The position numbers and the translations under genes were made by a program. The notes under the pieces were generated by a model that saw only the letters and a list, made by a program, of their open reading frames with translations, did no database searches and had not been told where the DNA came from. A stretch of 15,634 nt of DNA from Pseudomonas sp. (lineage in GTDB: Bacteria > Pseudomonadota > Gammaproteobacteria > Pseudomonadales > Pseudomonadaceae). The number at the start of each line of letters is the position of its first letter. The first letter of the stretch is position 1. The stretch lies in contig DQGF01000339.1 in NCBI GenBank assembly GCA_003525045.1, positions 1 to 15,634 on the forward strand, given 5' to 3'. Positions 1 through 6,667 of the stretch are shown here, in pieces.

Positions 1-38
1 ATCGTTAACGTCCTTCGCGAGCAAGCTCGCTCCTACAG
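1..38 (-). repeat. REP element (Pseudomonas type), cut by window edge
   Basis: On the minus strand this reads CTGTAGGAGCGAGC, TT, GCTCGC, the usual Pseudomonas REP head and hairpin with GCGAGC and GCTCGC arms. It matches 2680-2717 at 35 of 38 positions in the same orientation, including the flanking ATCGTTAACG. Its likely inverted partner would lie beyond the left edge of the window. It sits about 20 bp past the stop of the diguanylate cyclase gene, so it could act as a 3' mRNA stabiliser or Rho-barrier, which is inference. Confidence 0.85.
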
Positions 39-58
39 GGGTTTGCGTTCAGCTCGGG

Positions 59-2458
59 TTAATTCATCTCGCCCTCAACCCGATCCCGCCCCGCCTGTTT
101 CGCCGCATAAACCCCCGAGTCCGCCCGCAGCAACAGCCCATCGGCCCCCTCCCCGACCCGCCAACTGGCAATGCCAAAACTCGCGGTGACGATCCCGACG
201 TCGTCGATCGGTGAGCCGCGCAACCCTTGCCACAACTCCAGCGCCAACACATGGGCCTTCTCGCCGTCGATATCCGGGCAAAGCACCATGAACTCCTCGC
301 CACCGAGGCGACAAAACACATCGGTGCGACGCAACCGATGGCCGATGCGCTCGCAGACTGTCTGCAACACTCGATCGCCCACCGCGTGGCCATGCTGGTC
401 ATTGATGCGCTTGAAGTGGTCGATATCGAGCATGATCACCGACAACTTGCCGCCACCACGCTCGACCCGGGCCATTTCGTTGGTCAGGCGCTCCTGGAAA
501 TAGCGGCGGTTGTGGATCCCGGTCAGGGCGTCCGTGACCGACAGCGCCCGCAGTTCTTCCTCCACCCGTTTCAGGTCGGAAATATCCGAGATGTAGCCAT
601 GCCAGAGCACACCGCCGCCGGGCAGTTCCTCCGGGGTCGCCTCGCCACGGACCCAGCGCAGGCCGCGCACGGGCAGCTGCACGCGGTATTCCTCGCGCCA
701 CGGGCTGAGAGTGTCCGCCGACGCCCGGATCGAGGCGCGAACCCGGGTCGTGTCCTGGGGATGAATCCGGGCGAAAATCGCTTCGGCATTGAACAACAGC
801 ACGTCCGGCTCCAGCTCGTAGATCTCCCGGATACCGTCGCTGGCGTAGATCACACTGAAGCGCCCATCGAACTCCATCTTGAATTGATAGATGCCACCGG
901 GCACGTGGGCGCTGAGCTTCTTCAGCAACAGATCCCGGGCCGCCAGAGCCTCGTGGACCCGTTTGCGCTCGGTGATGTCGATACAAATCGCCAGGTGGCC
1001 GACCCACAAGCCTTGCTCGTCAAGTAACGGGGTTGCCAGCATGTTCACCGTCAAATGGCTGCCATCGTTGCGCAGCAGCGTCCACTCCCGCGCTTCGTGA
1101 CCGCCTTCCTCGCCCCCCTCGACCAACATCGCCTGGCAAGTCGGAATCGGCTTGCCATAACGTGCGCTCAGCTCCGCCGAGCGCGCCACGAGTTCTCGGG
1201 GCAGGTGCAGGTTTTCCAAGGTCATATGGCCCACCACTTGCGCACTGGTGTAGCCGAGCATTTGCTCCGCACCGGCGTTGAACGTGTTGATGATGCCCCG
1301 CAGGTCGGTGGCGATGATCGCCACCTGCGTCGCGGCGTCCAGCACGCCGCGCAATTGGCCATGAGTGCCGCGAAGCTCCAGTTCACGGGCGCGCAGTTCC
1401 TGTGTCCGCTGTTCGACCATTTTCAGCGCCCGCTGCCGCTGACTGACCAGCACGTAAAGCAAGGCACTGAGCAACACACTGAGCAAACCGCCCAGCACCA
1501 CCAGGCTGGTCACCGAAGAATGGTTGGCCTGCAGGAAGGCCTCGCTGGGCAGGATGTCGACTTGATAGTCGTGGTCGGCCATTCGCAGTAACCGAGTCGC
1601 GGACAACTCACTGGTAGCCGGCGTGTTGGAAGATTCGAAAAGTACTTCGTGCCGATCGTCGGTGGACAAGTCGAGGATACGCACCGAGAGAAAATCATGA
1701 TCGGCCTCCGGCAATCCGTCCGCCAGCAACTGGCGCATGCTGATCACCGCCATCACATAGCCGTAAGGTTTGCCTGCCACCGCGCTCGGACTGTCGCGCG
1801 GCGTCACCGGCGCCACCAGCAGCACACCGCGCGCATAGGCCGGTTCGATACTGATCAGTTGCATCGGCTGCGACACCGCCATGCCGCCAAGCGCGTCCGC
1901 CCGCTCAAGCGTGGAGCGACGCAAAGGTTGGGCCAGCAGGTCGTAGCCCAGTGGCGAGCCGAGTTTGCTCTGGGTCTGACTAAAGAGCACCGGCACGTAC
2001 TCATCCCGTTCGGCCGCCAATTGCAGCTGACCGTTGGCGAGAAGTTCACGGATGGTGAAATCGGGTCGCCCTTCTTCCCGCACTTGGCGCTCGAACTCCG
2101 GTCGTTCGGCGCGGGTTACCCGCCGAGCAAACGAGTACGCCTGGGTTCGATAAAGCAGAGGTTGGGTGTAACCGTCGAATTCCTCACGGGACACCGAGTC
2201 GGAATTGGCAAAGAACCGGCGCAGGCCATCGAGGCGCTGCTCCTGGTCTTCGAAGCGTTCTTCGATACGGCTGTAACGTTCGCTGGCCAGCAGCTGGAAA
2301 CGTTGCCGCAATTGTTGGTGAAACACATTCAGCGTCGACCAGGCCAGCAACCCCGTGAGTATCCCGCCGATGAGCAATACCAGCAGCGCGACCAGCCAGG
2401 CCGAGACGTCTTCACTGATAAACCCCAAAATCTTCGGGCGCACGGCGTTCAACGACAT
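59..2458 (-). CDS. Membrane CHASE-PAS-PAS-GGDEF diguanylate cyclase
   Basis: A 799-residue sensor enzyme predicted to make cyclic di-GMP from two GTP at the inner membrane. Seen in order: a transmembrane segment at about 20-40; a periplasmic CHASE-like domain at about 85-280 (with a conserved AxRxEYxPV-type stretch near 149-157 and LGYDL near 169-174); a second transmembrane segment at about 316-338; a charged, probably coiled-coil linker at 340-370; a PAS/PAC domain ending in ITERKR near 495; a second PAS domain at about 510-630; and a C-terminal GGDEF domain. The GGDEF domain has DALTGxxNRR, the metal-binding MLDIDHF motif and the active-site signature GGEEF at 719-723. An RxxD inhibitory site (RRTD, 710-713) lies five residues before it, so product feedback is expected. 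No EAL domain is present. The CHASE ligand is unknown. The gene lies downstream of coaD on the same strand but has its own candidate promoter. The start is the first in-frame ATG; its ribosome binding site is weak. Confidence 0.9.
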   Translation of the reverse strand: MSLNAVRPKILGFISEDVSAWLVALLVLLIGGILTGLLAWSTLNVFHQQLRQRFQLLASERYSRIEERFEDQEQRLDGLRRFFANSDSVSREEFDGYTQPLLYRTQAYSFARRVTRAERPEFERQVREEGRPDFTIRELLANGQLQLAAERDEYVPVLFSQTQSKLGSPLGYDLLAQPLRRSTLERADALGGMAVSQPMQLISIEPAYARGVLLVAPVTPRDSPSAVAGKPYGYVMAVISMRQLLADGLPEADHDFLSVRILDLSTDDRHEVLFESSNTPATSELSATRLLRMADHDYQVDILPSEAFLQANHSSVTSLVVLGGLLSVLLSALLYVLVSQRQRALKMVEQRTQELRARELELRGTHGQLRGVLDAATQVAIIATDLRGIINTFNAGAEQMLGYTSAQVVGHMTLENLHLPRELVARSAELSARYGKPIPTCQAMLVEGGEEGGHEAREWTLLRNDGSHLTVNMLATPLLDEQGLWVGHLAICIDITERKRVHEALAARDLLLKKLSAHVPGGIYQFKMEFDGRFSVIYASDGIREIYELEPDVLLFNAEAIFARIHPQDTTRVRASIRASADTLSPWREEYRVQLPVRGLRWVRGEATPEELPGGGVLWHGYISDISDLKRVEEELRALSVTDALTGIHNRRYFQERLTNEMARVERGGGKLSVIMLDIDHFKRINDQHGHAVGDRVLQTVCERIGHRLRRTDVFCRLGGEEFMVLCPDIDGEKAHVLALELWQGLRGSPIDDVGIVTASFGIASWRVGEGADGLLLRADSGVYAAKQAGRDRVEGEMN

Positions 2459-2507
2459 AGACGCAACTCAAGACGCCAGGTGCGGGAAAGCCCGATGGCT
2501 ACCTTGA

Positions 2508-2536
2508 GTTATAGCTATTAGCCACTAATTTGACCA
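2508..2536 (-). promoter_or_regulatory. Candidate sigma-70 promoter of the diguanylate cyclase gene
   Basis: On the minus strand there is TGGTCA (2531-2536, 4 of 6 to consensus), a 17-bp spacer, then TATAAC (2508-2513, 5 of 6). Transcription would start near 2501, leaving a leader of about 43 nt before the ATG. Called from pattern only. Confidence 0.4.
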
Positions 2537-2543
2537 GCTCTGA

Positions 2544-2614
2544 ACGGAGCCAGGAGCCTTTTGAAACCAAGGCTCCGTGGATCCAATCAAATTAACCATC
2601 ATCGAGCCTGGCTC
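2544..2614. repeat. Cluster of GGAGCC/GGCTCC inverted repeats
   Basis: Upstream of the diguanylate cyclase gene, GGAGCCTT (2553-2560) and AAGGCTCC (2569-2576) form a perfect 8-bp stem with an 8-nt loop. ACGGAGCC (2544-2551) could instead pair over 8 bp with GGCTCCGT (2571-2578), so the two stems compete for the same right arm. A third palindrome, GAGCC-T-GGCTC, lies at 2604-2614. No T-run follows on either strand, so a standard intrinsic terminator is not supported. Confidence 0.5.
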
Positions 2615-2617
2615 TTT

Positions 2618-2717
2618 GTAGGAGCGAGCCTGCTCGCGATGAACGTAAGGGCGCCGCGCTCATCCAGGCAGCCTTCGTCATCGTTAACGACCTTCACAAG
2701 CAAGCTCGCTCCTACAG
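2618..2717. repeat. REPIN: two inverted REP copies
   Basis: The left copy (2618-2640, plus) starts GTAGGAGCGAGC and has GCGAGC (2624-2629) and GCTCGC (2632-2637) around a 2-nt loop. The right copy (2680-2717) is in inverse orientation and ends CGCTCCTACAG. The pair spans 100 bp, typical of Pseudomonas REP doublets mobilised in trans by RAYT transposases; none is encoded here. It lies immediately after the coaD stop and may terminate or stabilise the coaD transcript, which is inference. Confidence 0.88.
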
Positions 2718-2726
2718 TTGCGGAGC

Positions 2727-3293
<567 letters not shown>

Positions 3294-3367
3294 CTATAGA
3301 CGATTGTAATATTCCGATTATGCCCCCGTTTTTTCACGAATTGCCTGTCGGATTCTTAATCGCGACG

Positions 3368-3382
3368 CACCTGTGCCAGGTG
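3368..3382 (-). repeat. Hairpin directly after the SDR gene
   Basis: CACCTG (3368-3373), a 3-nt loop, then CAGGTG (3377-3382): a perfect 6-bp stem beginning one base past the stop codon of the dehydrogenase gene. No U-run follows on the minus strand, so it may mark the transcript 3' end but is not a clear intrinsic terminator. Confidence 0.4.
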
Positions 3383-3383
3383 T

Positions 3384-4262
3384 TCAGCGGTCAGTGGGAT
3401 CGTTGAAATCAGTGGGTTTCAAACGCAACGTCAAGGCATCGCTGCGTTGAATTTGGGGCGCTTGGGCCAGCAGAACCGACAAGTCGTCATGCGCCGTGAG
3501 ATAACGACCATTGAGCGCATCGAAGTGTCCGGTGGCCAGTTCAAGGACGTGCTGCGCGCAGGCTGATGGCGGAACCGAGTTGCCAGCCAGTCTTTGCTGT
3601 TCTACCCACGCCAGCAGTTTGGCAAGGTCGGAGCCCGGAATGCTCGGCTGTTCGCTCAGATGACTGACGAGCCCTGCACCGATGACGATGCCCGGATGCA
3701 GGGAAAACAGCTTGACCCGAGTGGACTTGGCTTCCACGGCGACATTTTCGGTGAATTTGATCAAGGCGGCCTTGGCGACTGAATAAGCGGACGCCTCCGG
3801 CCAGCGGTAAACGCCTGCGTGACTGACAATATTGATGATGCGACCCCGGCGGTGTCGGGTCATCACCTCGAGCGCCGCTCTGGCACAAAGAAAGCTACCG
3901 AGCAGATGGGTCTCGAGGGTGTTCCACCATTGGTTCGGCTCTACTTCCCAGGTTTTGCCCAATGGCCCCATATTGCCGGCGTTGTTGACCAGAAGATCAA
4001 TAGTGTCGAACTGCTCGATGATCTGTTCAAAGCACCGCTTTACTGCGGGTGCATCGGTCACATCCAGGGTCATGCTGAATGCCTGGCCGCCACTGTTGCG
4101 GATATTCTGCACAGCAGCGTCCAAATGGGCTGCTGAACGTCCCGTCAACACGACGAGTACGCCGGCGTTTGCCAATGTCCGGGCGATGATTTCGCCGATG
4201 CCTCGGCCGGCTCCAGTCACCACTGCAACCTGGCCGCCTAGCGTGCTGAAGTCCGGATTCAT
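3384..4262 (-). CDS. Short-chain dehydrogenase/reductase (SDR), classical type
   Basis: A 292-residue NAD(P)H-dependent oxidoreductase; the substrate is not known. Seen: the Rossmann motif TGAGRGIG at 16-23; the NNAG structural motif at 93-96; catalytic Ser147; and the YSVAK motif with Tyr160 and Lys164 at the canonical spacing. The residue after the second beta strand is Arg42 (TGRS) and no Asp is seen there, which suggests NADP(H) rather than NAD(H). Where most classical SDRs have Asn of the catalytic tetrad (the NLxG stretch), this protein appears to have His119 (THLLG). It is about 40 residues longer than the family core, mainly near the C-terminus. The ATG has a GGAG site about 9 nt upstream. 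It lies 138 bp downstream of the GMC gene on the same strand, so it could be a distal member of that unit or have its own promoter. A role with long-chain alcohols or ketones is only a guess from position. Confidence 0.88.
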   Translation of the reverse strand: MNPDFSTLGGQVAVVTGAGRGIGEIIARTLANAGVLVVLTGRSAAHLDAAVQNIRNSGGQAFSMTLDVTDAPAVKRCFEQIIEQFDTIDLLVNNAGNMGPLGKTWEVEPNQWWNTLETHLLGSFLCARAALEVMTRHRRGRIINIVSHAGVYRWPEASAYSVAKAALIKFTENVAVEAKSTRVKLFSLHPGIVIGAGLVSHLSEQPSIPGSDLAKLLAWVEQQRLAGNSVPPSACAQHVLELATGHFDALNGRYLTAHDDLSVLLAQAPQIQRSDALTLRLKPTDFNDPTDR

Positions 4263-4295
4263 GGGGGGCGCTCCGTGTGTTCGAAAGTTTCCTCG

Positions 4296-4321
4296 CCCGA
4301 CATGGCCTAACAGCCGTCGGG
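4296..4321 (-). repeat. Hairpin in the leader of the SDR gene
   Basis: CCCGAC (4296-4301) pairs with GTCGGG (4316-4321). After a 2-nt bulge, GGC (4304-4306) pairs with GCC (4313-4315) around a 6-nt loop. This gives 9 bp of stem about 35-60 nt upstream of the ATG, in the 138-bp gap after the GMC gene. No U-run follows it on either strand, so it is not a standard terminator; it could affect mRNA processing or translation. Confidence 0.45.
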
Positions 4322-4400
4322 AGATGTTTTCGACGCTACGCCTCGGACACCGATTGATCTACTGTCAGAAATAACAGGTCAGTCATGCGATTTTGAGGTT

Positions 4401-5996
4401 TCAGGCGCTTTTCAACCGTTCGGCCAAGGCAGTAGCCAGTTGCGCCGTCAGCCCATAGACCGACAATTGCGGATTGGCGCCAATGCTGGTGGGGAACAGC
4501 GAGCCGTCATGGATCGACAGATTGCCCAGCTGATGATGCCGGCCGAGGCTGTCGGTCACGGCGTTTTTTGGATCTTCCCCCATGGCACAACCGCCCATCA
4601 CATGGGCACTGCCCAGGCGTGTGCGATACAGCTCAAGACGCAAACCGTCGATCAGCGTGCGCGCTTCGGCCAGGGTTTTCACATAGCGAGCGTCAGCATG
4701 CATCGGCATCACCGCATTGGCACCGCCCGCGAACTGAATCTCGGCCATGCTGTGGAAAGCCCGGCGCAAACCGTCCCAGGCATAGGGTGAAACCTGATAG
4801 TCGAGCACCGGCGTACCGTCCCCGCGCAACTCGACGCTGCCGCCGGGGCTGTCCGGATGAAAGCCGTCGCGCAGTAATGCCAACATGGCGTGGGTGTGGG
4901 GCAGGTTTTCCATGTGCCGGGCGTTTTCCTTGCCGAAGCCGCCGAGCAGGGTGGTGGCCAACGCCGGGTGCAGCGGTGGCACCTCCAGTTTGTAGGACAT
5001 CTTGCCGGTGGCGCCGTCGTGCCACTGGAAATGGTCGGAGTAGATCGACTGCGGCGCGCCGTAGAACGGATTGATCACCTCGTCGAACAGCCCGGCGGAC
5101 ATGTTGACCAGATGCAGGAACGTTCTTTTGCCCAGACGCTTGTGCGGATCGGGCGCATCGGAGCGCAACAGCAGCGCCGGGCTATTGATGCCACCGCCGG
5201 CCAGCACGTAATGCCGCGCCTTGATCGTGATCGTCTTGCCGTTGGGGGCGACGCAACGATCGTCCATCGCCACGCATTCCAGGCCTGTGACCTTGCCGTT
5301 CTGGATCGAGAGTTTTTCGGCGCGGGCGAGGTAGAGCAATTCGCCACCTTTTTCCAGGGTTGCCGGAATGGTCGTGACCAGCATCGATTGCTTGGCGTTG
5401 GTCGGGCAGCCCATGCCGCAGTAGCCAAGGTTCCAGCAGCCACGTACGTTACGCGGGATGACATGCCAGGCGTAGCCGAGCTTTTCGCAGCCCTTGCGGA
5501 TCACGTCGTTGTTGGCATTCGGCGGAACCATCCAGGGAGCAACGCCCAGACGTTGTTCCATGTTCTCAAACCAGGGCGCCATCTCTGCCGGTGTGTGACC
5601 TGTGACGTCATGCTCCCTGGCCCAGTGTTCGAGGGTCGAATCCGGGGTGCGAAAGCTGGAAGTCCAGTTGATCAGCGTGGTGCCGCCCACCGCCCGGCCC
5701 TGAAGAATAGTGATCGCGCCGTCCTTGCTCATACGGCCGATGCCCTCCTGGTAGAGGCTGGTGTAGGCCTGGTCTTCGAGCATCTTGAAGTCGCTGCTGG
5801 TCTTGAGCGGACCTTCTTCGATCAGCAGTACCTTGTAACCCGCGGCGCTGAGGATTTGCGCCGTGGTCCCGCCACCAGCGCCGCTGCCGATGATGGCCAC
5901 GTCCGCGTCGAGGGTCAGATCCTGGGTCAGTTGTGAACCGTTATAGGTTTTCCAGCCACGGGCCAGGCCTTCGCGGAACGGATCGGGTACGGGCAT
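4401..5996 (-). CDS. laoA: GMC-family FAD alcohol dehydrogenase/oxidase (LaoA-like)
   Basis: A 531-residue flavoprotein of the glucose-methanol-choline family. By family and gene context it should oxidise long-chain primary alcohols to aldehydes. Seen: the FAD-binding GSGAGGG at 37-43 with Glu60 for the adenosine ribose; the GMC signature GRAVGG at 100-105; a second signature, GGGINSPALLLRS, mid-protein; and at the C-terminus the catalytic His465 (HVMGGCAMG) and Asn508 (GANPQLSVYG). Cysteines 187, 193 and 197 form C-x5-C-x3-C-P, the spacing I recall for the 3Fe-4S site of bacterial FAD glucose dehydrogenase catalytic subunits; cluster binding here is inference. The protein has no signal peptide. 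An in-frame ATG at 6059 would add 21 residues, translated from the REP-like sequence, so the conserved MPVPDPF start is preferred although its ribosome binding site is weak. It is the last of the three unit genes, 97 bp after laoB. Its electron acceptor cannot be read from the sequence. Confidence 0.88.
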   Translation of the reverse strand: MPVPDPFREGLARGWKTYNGSQLTQDLTLDADVAIIGSGAGGGTTAQILSAAGYKVLLIEEGPLKTSSDFKMLEDQAYTSLYQEGIGRMSKDGAITILQGRAVGGTTLINWTSSFRTPDSTLEHWAREHDVTGHTPAEMAPWFENMEQRLGVAPWMVPPNANNDVIRKGCEKLGYAWHVIPRNVRGCWNLGYCGMGCPTNAKQSMLVTTIPATLEKGGELLYLARAEKLSIQNGKVTGLECVAMDDRCVAPNGKTITIKARHYVLAGGGINSPALLLRSDAPDPHKRLGKRTFLHLVNMSAGLFDEVINPFYGAPQSIYSDHFQWHDGATGKMSYKLEVPPLHPALATTLLGGFGKENARHMENLPHTHAMLALLRDGFHPDSPGGSVELRGDGTPVLDYQVSPYAWDGLRRAFHSMAEIQFAGGANAVMPMHADARYVKTLAEARTLIDGLRLELYRTRLGSAHVMGGCAMGEDPKNAVTDSLGRHHQLGNLSIHDGSLFPTSIGANPQLSVYGLTAQLATALAERLKSA

Positions 5997-6045
5997 TTTA
6001 GGGGTCTCTTTTGTTATGTTTGGGTGCGATGGTGAGCCGGCTGGC

Positions 6046-6074
6046 GCCTTCGCGGGCAAGCCTCGCTCCTTCAG
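6046..6074 (-). repeat. Degenerate REP-like element between laoB and laoA
   Basis: The plus strand reads GCCTTCGCGGGCAAG then CCTCGCTCCTTCAG, a diverged version of the Pseudomonas REP (the head is TCCTTCAG rather than TCCTACAG). GCGGGC (6052-6057) and GCCTCGC pair imperfectly around AA. It sits in the 97-bp gap between two genes of one transcription unit. Confidence 0.7.
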
Positions 6075-6093
6075 TGAATGGGGCGCCTCGGTT

Positions 6094-6639
6094 TCAGACC
6101 GCAGGCGGCCCCGGATACCCGCAATGCACCCAGGATTCCGCCCGGCTGTACCAGGCCATCATCACCATTTGCAGCAGCGAGCTGTGACCCATGCGCAGCA
6201 AACTCAACGAGCTGTTTTCCCAGCGATCGAGGAAGTTGCGGATATCTTCGCTGCTGGCGTTTTCCCAGTTCCCCCAGATCCCGGTGAGCGGCCCCCGAGT
6301 CACGGTTATCCCCAGCACATCGAACAATTGTCGGGTCAGCTTGAGCATTTCCGGCGACAGGTGGTCGAGACCGTTGTCCAGGCAGCGCAAGGTCTGGTCA
6401 ACGGCCACCGGCATTCCCTCGGCCGCTACGGCGCCGTCGAGCATCACCGGGACCAGCGCCCGCAGAAACAACAAATCGGCGCTGCGCAAGATGGCGAAAC
6501 CGCTGGCTGGCGTACTCGACGAGCAGCCACTGAGGCTTGCTCCCAAACCGACCGTGGCCAGAAAGGCACTCGCTCCCAGGCTGAATTTAAGCAAGCCGCG
6601 CCGTGACAACGCAGGTGTATCGGACAGGCTGGGGCTCAT
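6094..6639 (-). CDS. laoB: Tat-signal small partner protein of the GMC enzyme (LaoB-like)
   Basis: A 181-residue protein. The N-terminus has a twin-arginine motif (SRRGLLKF, Arg13-Arg14), a hydrophobic stretch at about 20-36, and a lipobox-like LSGC with Cys39, followed by serines. It therefore looks like a Tat-exported lipoprotein. The rest is mostly helical, with a conserved-looking GPLTGIWGNW stretch and a Trp-rich C-terminus, reminiscent of the gluconate 2-dehydrogenase subunit 3 class of Tat proteins that pair with GMC flavoproteins. In P. aeruginosa LaoB (PA0365) is, as I recall, a small protein needed for LaoA activity. A role in folding and carrying LaoA across the inner membrane is inference. 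It lies 28 bp after laoC on the same strand, so co-transcription is likely. The ribosome binding site is weak. Confidence 0.82.
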   Translation of the reverse strand: MSPSLSDTPALSRRGLLKFSLGASAFLATVGLGASLSGCSSSTPASGFAILRSADLLFLRALVPVMLDGAVAAEGMPVAVDQTLRCLDNGLDHLSPEMLKLTRQLFDVLGITVTRGPLTGIWGNWENASSEDIRNFLDRWENSSLSLLRMGHSSLLQMVMMAWYSRAESWVHCGYPGPPAV

Positions 6640-6667
6640 TATTGTTATTACCCGGCGGTAAGGATCG

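Noticed and set aside
2618..2717. Possible CRISPR fragment or intrinsic terminator
   Set aside because: Only two inverted copies with a REP signature and no regularly spaced direct repeats; no T-run follows either stem, so REPIN is the better explanation.
4890..5936. Long open frame on the plus strand opposite laoA
   Set aside because: The minus strand carries the full set of GMC motifs; the antisense translation is low-complexity and motif-free.
5997..6059. N-terminal extension of laoA from an ATG at 6059
   Set aside because: The extra 21 codons are translated from the REP-like element and do not resemble a signal peptide; the conserved sequence starts at 5996.
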